From Pseudalgibacter ostreae (GTDB lineage: Bacteria; Bacteroidota; Bacteroidia; Flavobacteriales; Flavobacteriaceae), in NCBI RefSeq assembly GCF_042427585.1, contig NZ_JBHMFC010000001.1:62001-126000 (forward strand): DNA of 64,000 bases, written 5' to 3'. A program made the translations under genes and the position numbers. Positions 62,166-64,000 of the stretch are shown here, piece after piece (the stretch's first letter is position 1; each line of letters begins with the position of its first letter). The notes under the pieces were generated by a model. The model was given only the letters and a program-made list of their open reading frames with translations. It ran no database searches and was not told the DNA's origin.

Positions 62166-63185
62166 TTATTCTAAAACAGAATAGTCCCCAATACTTACAG
62201 CTTTAAAATGGCCATCGAACGTTACATGATTTCCAATCATCGCCTGGTCTAGGTCTGCATTTTTAATAGTGGTATGGCTTTGTATCAAACTATTTTTAAG
62301 CGTTGAGTTTTCAATAATACTATCATTTCCAATAGAAACAAAAGGCCCAACTGTTGTGTTTTTCAACACGACATGTTCACCAATAAAACAAGGCTCTATA
62401 ATTTTTGAATTTTCCAATGTTACTGAAGCGGCTATCAATGCTTCATCGCCATCTGCCTTTAAAAACCCTAGCATTCTCTCATTCGTTTCAATGGTTATCG
62501 CTTTGTTTCCGCAGTCCATCCATTCTTCTACCGTACCTGTTTTAAATATTTTACCATCTGCCATCATGCGCTTAATACCATCATTAATTTGGTATTCGCC
62601 TCCATTCTTAATGTTTTCATCTAAGATTTCTTGTAATTTCTCTTTTAAAACGGCAACATCTTTAAAATAGTAAATTCCTATTACAGCCTGATCGCTAACA
62701 AATGTTTCTGGTTTTTCTACAAGCTCTACAATCTCTTCATTAACATTTAGTTTTACAACACCGTAAGCCTCAGGATTATCCACTTGTTTGGTCCAAATAA
62801 CACTATCTGCCTCAGGATCCAAATCAAACTCTGCCCGAATTAAGGTATCGGCATAAGCAATTACAGCTGGGCCAGAAAGAGATGGTTTAGCACACATGAT
62901 AGCGTGCCCCGTACCTAAAGGTTGATCTTGTCTATAAATAGATGCTTTAGCACCTAAGCTTTCTGCTAAAGCTTCTAGGCTTTTTACTACATCGTCTCCA
63001 AACCAAGCAGGGTCTCCTAACACAAAAGCGATTTCCTCAATAGGTTGTTTTAAAACTTTAGCAATGTCTTTAACAAGTCGGTGGACAATAGGTTGCCCAG
63101 CTACAGGTATTAATGGTTTTGGCACTGTTAAACTGTGTGGGCGTAAACGCGAACCGCGTCCTGCCATGGGAACTATTATTTTCAT
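62166..63185 (-). CDS. Sugar-phosphate nucleotidyltransferase with hexapeptide repeats
   Basis: 339 residues. The nucleotide-binding motif IVPMAGRGSRLRPHSLTVPK lies at the N-terminus, with TGHAIMCA, YADTL and the WTKQVDNPEAYGVV motif later. The C-terminal 90 residues are left-handed beta-helix hexapeptides (IIEPCFIGEHVVLKNTTVG). It activates a sugar 1-phosphate (glucose- or mannose-type) for polysaccharide or lipopolysaccharide synthesis. It lies 99 bases from dut, near a flippase end, suggesting an envelope-polysaccharide role. Confidence 0.9.
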   Translation of the reverse strand: MKIIVPMAGRGSRLRPHSLTVPKPLIPVAGQPIVHRLVKDIAKVLKQPIEEIAFVLGDPAWFGDDVVKSLEALAESLGAKASIYRQDQPLGTGHAIMCAKPSLSGPAVIAYADTLIRAEFDLDPEADSVIWTKQVDNPEAYGVVKLNVNEEIVELVEKPETFVSDQAVIGIYYFKDVAVLKEKLQEILDENIKNGGEYQINDGIKRMMADGKIFKTGTVEEWMDCGNKAITIETNERMLGFLKADGDEALIAASVTLENSKIIEPCFIGEHVVLKNTTVGPFVSIGNDSIIENSTLKNSLIQSHTTIKNADLDQAMIGNHVTFDGHFKAVSIGDYSVLE

Positions 63186-63284
63186 ACAAGTTTACGCTTA
63201 GAGCGTGTATATTTTTAATTAAACTTTTTTCTTAATTCGGGTGATACGCTTATTTCATTATAAAGTAAAAACGGCGTTCATCAA

Positions 63285-63719
63285 TTATGTTCTTCCTGTA
63301 CTGCCAAAGCCTCCTTCGCCTCTCGAGGTTTCAGAAAGTGTTTCAACCTCTGTCCATTCCGCACGTTCATGCTTTGAAATGATTAATTGTGCTATCCGTT
63401 CGCCGTTCTCTATTTTAAAATCTTCATTGGAAAGGTTTACAAGAATCACACCAATTTCTCCACGATAATCGGCATCTATGGTTCCGGGAGCATTTAAAAC
63501 CGTTACGCCATGCTTGGCAGCCAAACCACTTCTTGGTCTAACTTGAGCCTCTACCCCAATTGGTAGTTCGATAAATAAGCCGGTTTTTACAATAGCTCGT
63601 TCTAAAGGCTTTAGCGTTATAGCGTCTTTTATATGCGCACGTAAATCCATTCCTGCAGACGCTACGGTTTCATATTTCGGCAAAGGATGACTGGATGTAT
63701 TTATTATTTTTATTTCCAT
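63285..63719 (-). CDS. dut: dUTP diphosphatase
   Basis: 144 residues from MEIKIINTSSHPLP; a seven-residue longer frame is less likely. All five motifs are present: SAGMDLRAH, RPRSGLAAKHGV, NAPGTIDADYRGEIGV, GERIAQLII and RGEGGFGSTG. It hydrolyses dUTP to dUMP, keeping uracil out of DNA. Trimeric cytoplasmic enzyme. Confidence 0.97.
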   Translation of the reverse strand: MEIKIINTSSHPLPKYETVASAGMDLRAHIKDAITLKPLERAIVKTGLFIELPIGVEAQVRPRSGLAAKHGVTVLNAPGTIDADYRGEIGVILVNLSNEDFKIENGERIAQLIISKHERAEWTEVETLSETSRGEGGFGSTGRT

Positions 63720-63781
63720 AATTCGATATAAAAACGTCACTTACCCATATTAAGTATATGGTTCGCTTCGCAGTACATAAT

Positions 63782-64000
63782 CTAATTTTTATTCAACATT
63801 TTCTTTATTTCGTTTATTTCTAAAACATAAACAACGCCCAAAAATACAATTAACATCGATATTCCAATAACATAATTACCTCTAAATTGGTAAAATGATA
63901 ATAGCGATAAGCCAATAGACCCTACTAAATACAAGCCTATTTTTTTTAGGTTATAGGGTATGGGATAATATTTTCTTCCATAATAATAAGAAAGTAGTAC
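63782..64000 (-). CDS. C-terminal end of a probable polysaccharide flippase (partial)
   Basis: The last 72 codons of a minus-strand gene enter from the right edge. The visible part reads SYYYGRKYYPIPYNLKKIG, then two hydrophobic helices (LYLVGSIGLSLLSF; VIGISMLIVFLGVVYVLEI) and ends KKMLNKN. This resembles the end of MATE-like polysaccharide exporters (Wzx/MviN-like) found before dut in flavobacteria. The identification is weak because most of the gene is outside the window. Confidence 0.5.
   Translation of the reverse strand, partial: VLLSYYYGRKYYPIPYNLKKIGLYLVGSIGLSLLSFYQFRGNYVIGISMLIVFLGVVYVLEINEIKKMLNKN

Noticed and set aside
1..64000. CRISPR arrays, insertion sequences, prophage or integrase-linked islands
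   Set aside because: No regularly spaced repeats, transposase, integrase or tRNA-linked attachment site is visible on either strand.

Overview
The window reads as chromosomal DNA of a member of the Flavobacteriaceae (phylum Bacteroidota). The evidence is low GC content, promoters of the TAnnTTTG type, the gliding gene gldH next to ricT and a class A penicillin-binding protein gene, a fused hemC-hemD gene, an OlsF-type aminolipid synthase, and many MK-type signal peptides ending in AQ or a lipobox. I see no tRNA, rRNA, CRISPR array or insertion sequence. Most of the window is core genome.

Layout. 1-3.5 kb: mfd. 3.6-10.8 kb: an accessory locus that looks like a chaperone-usher fimbria built in a Bacteroidota style. 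It has an usher-like outer-membrane barrel protein, a two-domain tip-adhesin-like protein, a PapD-like chaperone, two small pilin-like subunits and an AraC regulator. A strong terminator lies between the pilin gene and the assembly genes. 11-17 kb: a TerB-like gene, fbp, a GNAT gene, aspartate kinase, olsF and DUF805. 17-21 kb: a TM2 protein, a TSUP permease, a hydroxyacid dehydrogenase and an NtrY-like kinase. 21-34 kb: a heme biosynthesis region with hemJ, a MATE transporter and hemH on the minus strand, and hemA, hemCD, hemE, an EI24 protein, hemF and hemB on the plus strand, with an AraC regulator divergent from hemA. 34-39 kb: CNNM, ogt, a serine hydrolase, an exonuclease and a double ABC ATPase. 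39-45 kb: scoAB, PBP1A, gldH and ricT. 45-48 kb: a ferredoxin, trhP and trhO. Between trhO and recA lies a strong candidate for an undescribed structured RNA. 48-52 kb: recA, then a lipoprotein, an ECF sigma factor and an anti-sigma/beta-barrel fusion. 52-58 kb: a PlsC-type acyltransferase, trpS, dprA, an HU/SPOR protein, and a TPP-riboswitch-controlled pnuT operon with an acyl-CoA-dehydrogenase-like gene. 58-64 kb: a thioesterase, an EnvC-like protein, DUF4292, TPR, a nucleotidyltransferase, dut and the end of a probable polysaccharide flippase.

How the genes work together. The fimbrial-type genes have secretion, chaperoning, polymerisation and outer-membrane assembly parts in one strand-consistent block. 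The three subunit-like proteins share one repeated domain and a common C-terminal strand. The heme genes cover glutamyl-tRNA to heme except for hemL. The pnuT operon is read as thiamine uptake. TrhO and TrhP, two alternative enzymes for the same wobble-uridine hydroxylation, sit together with a ferredoxin.

The two observations most worth following are the chaperone-usher-like locus (3.6-10.8 kb) and the orphan RNA gene or leader at about 47.86-48.05 kb. The RNA has a near-ideal flavobacterial promoter, a predicted three-way junction and an intrinsic terminator.
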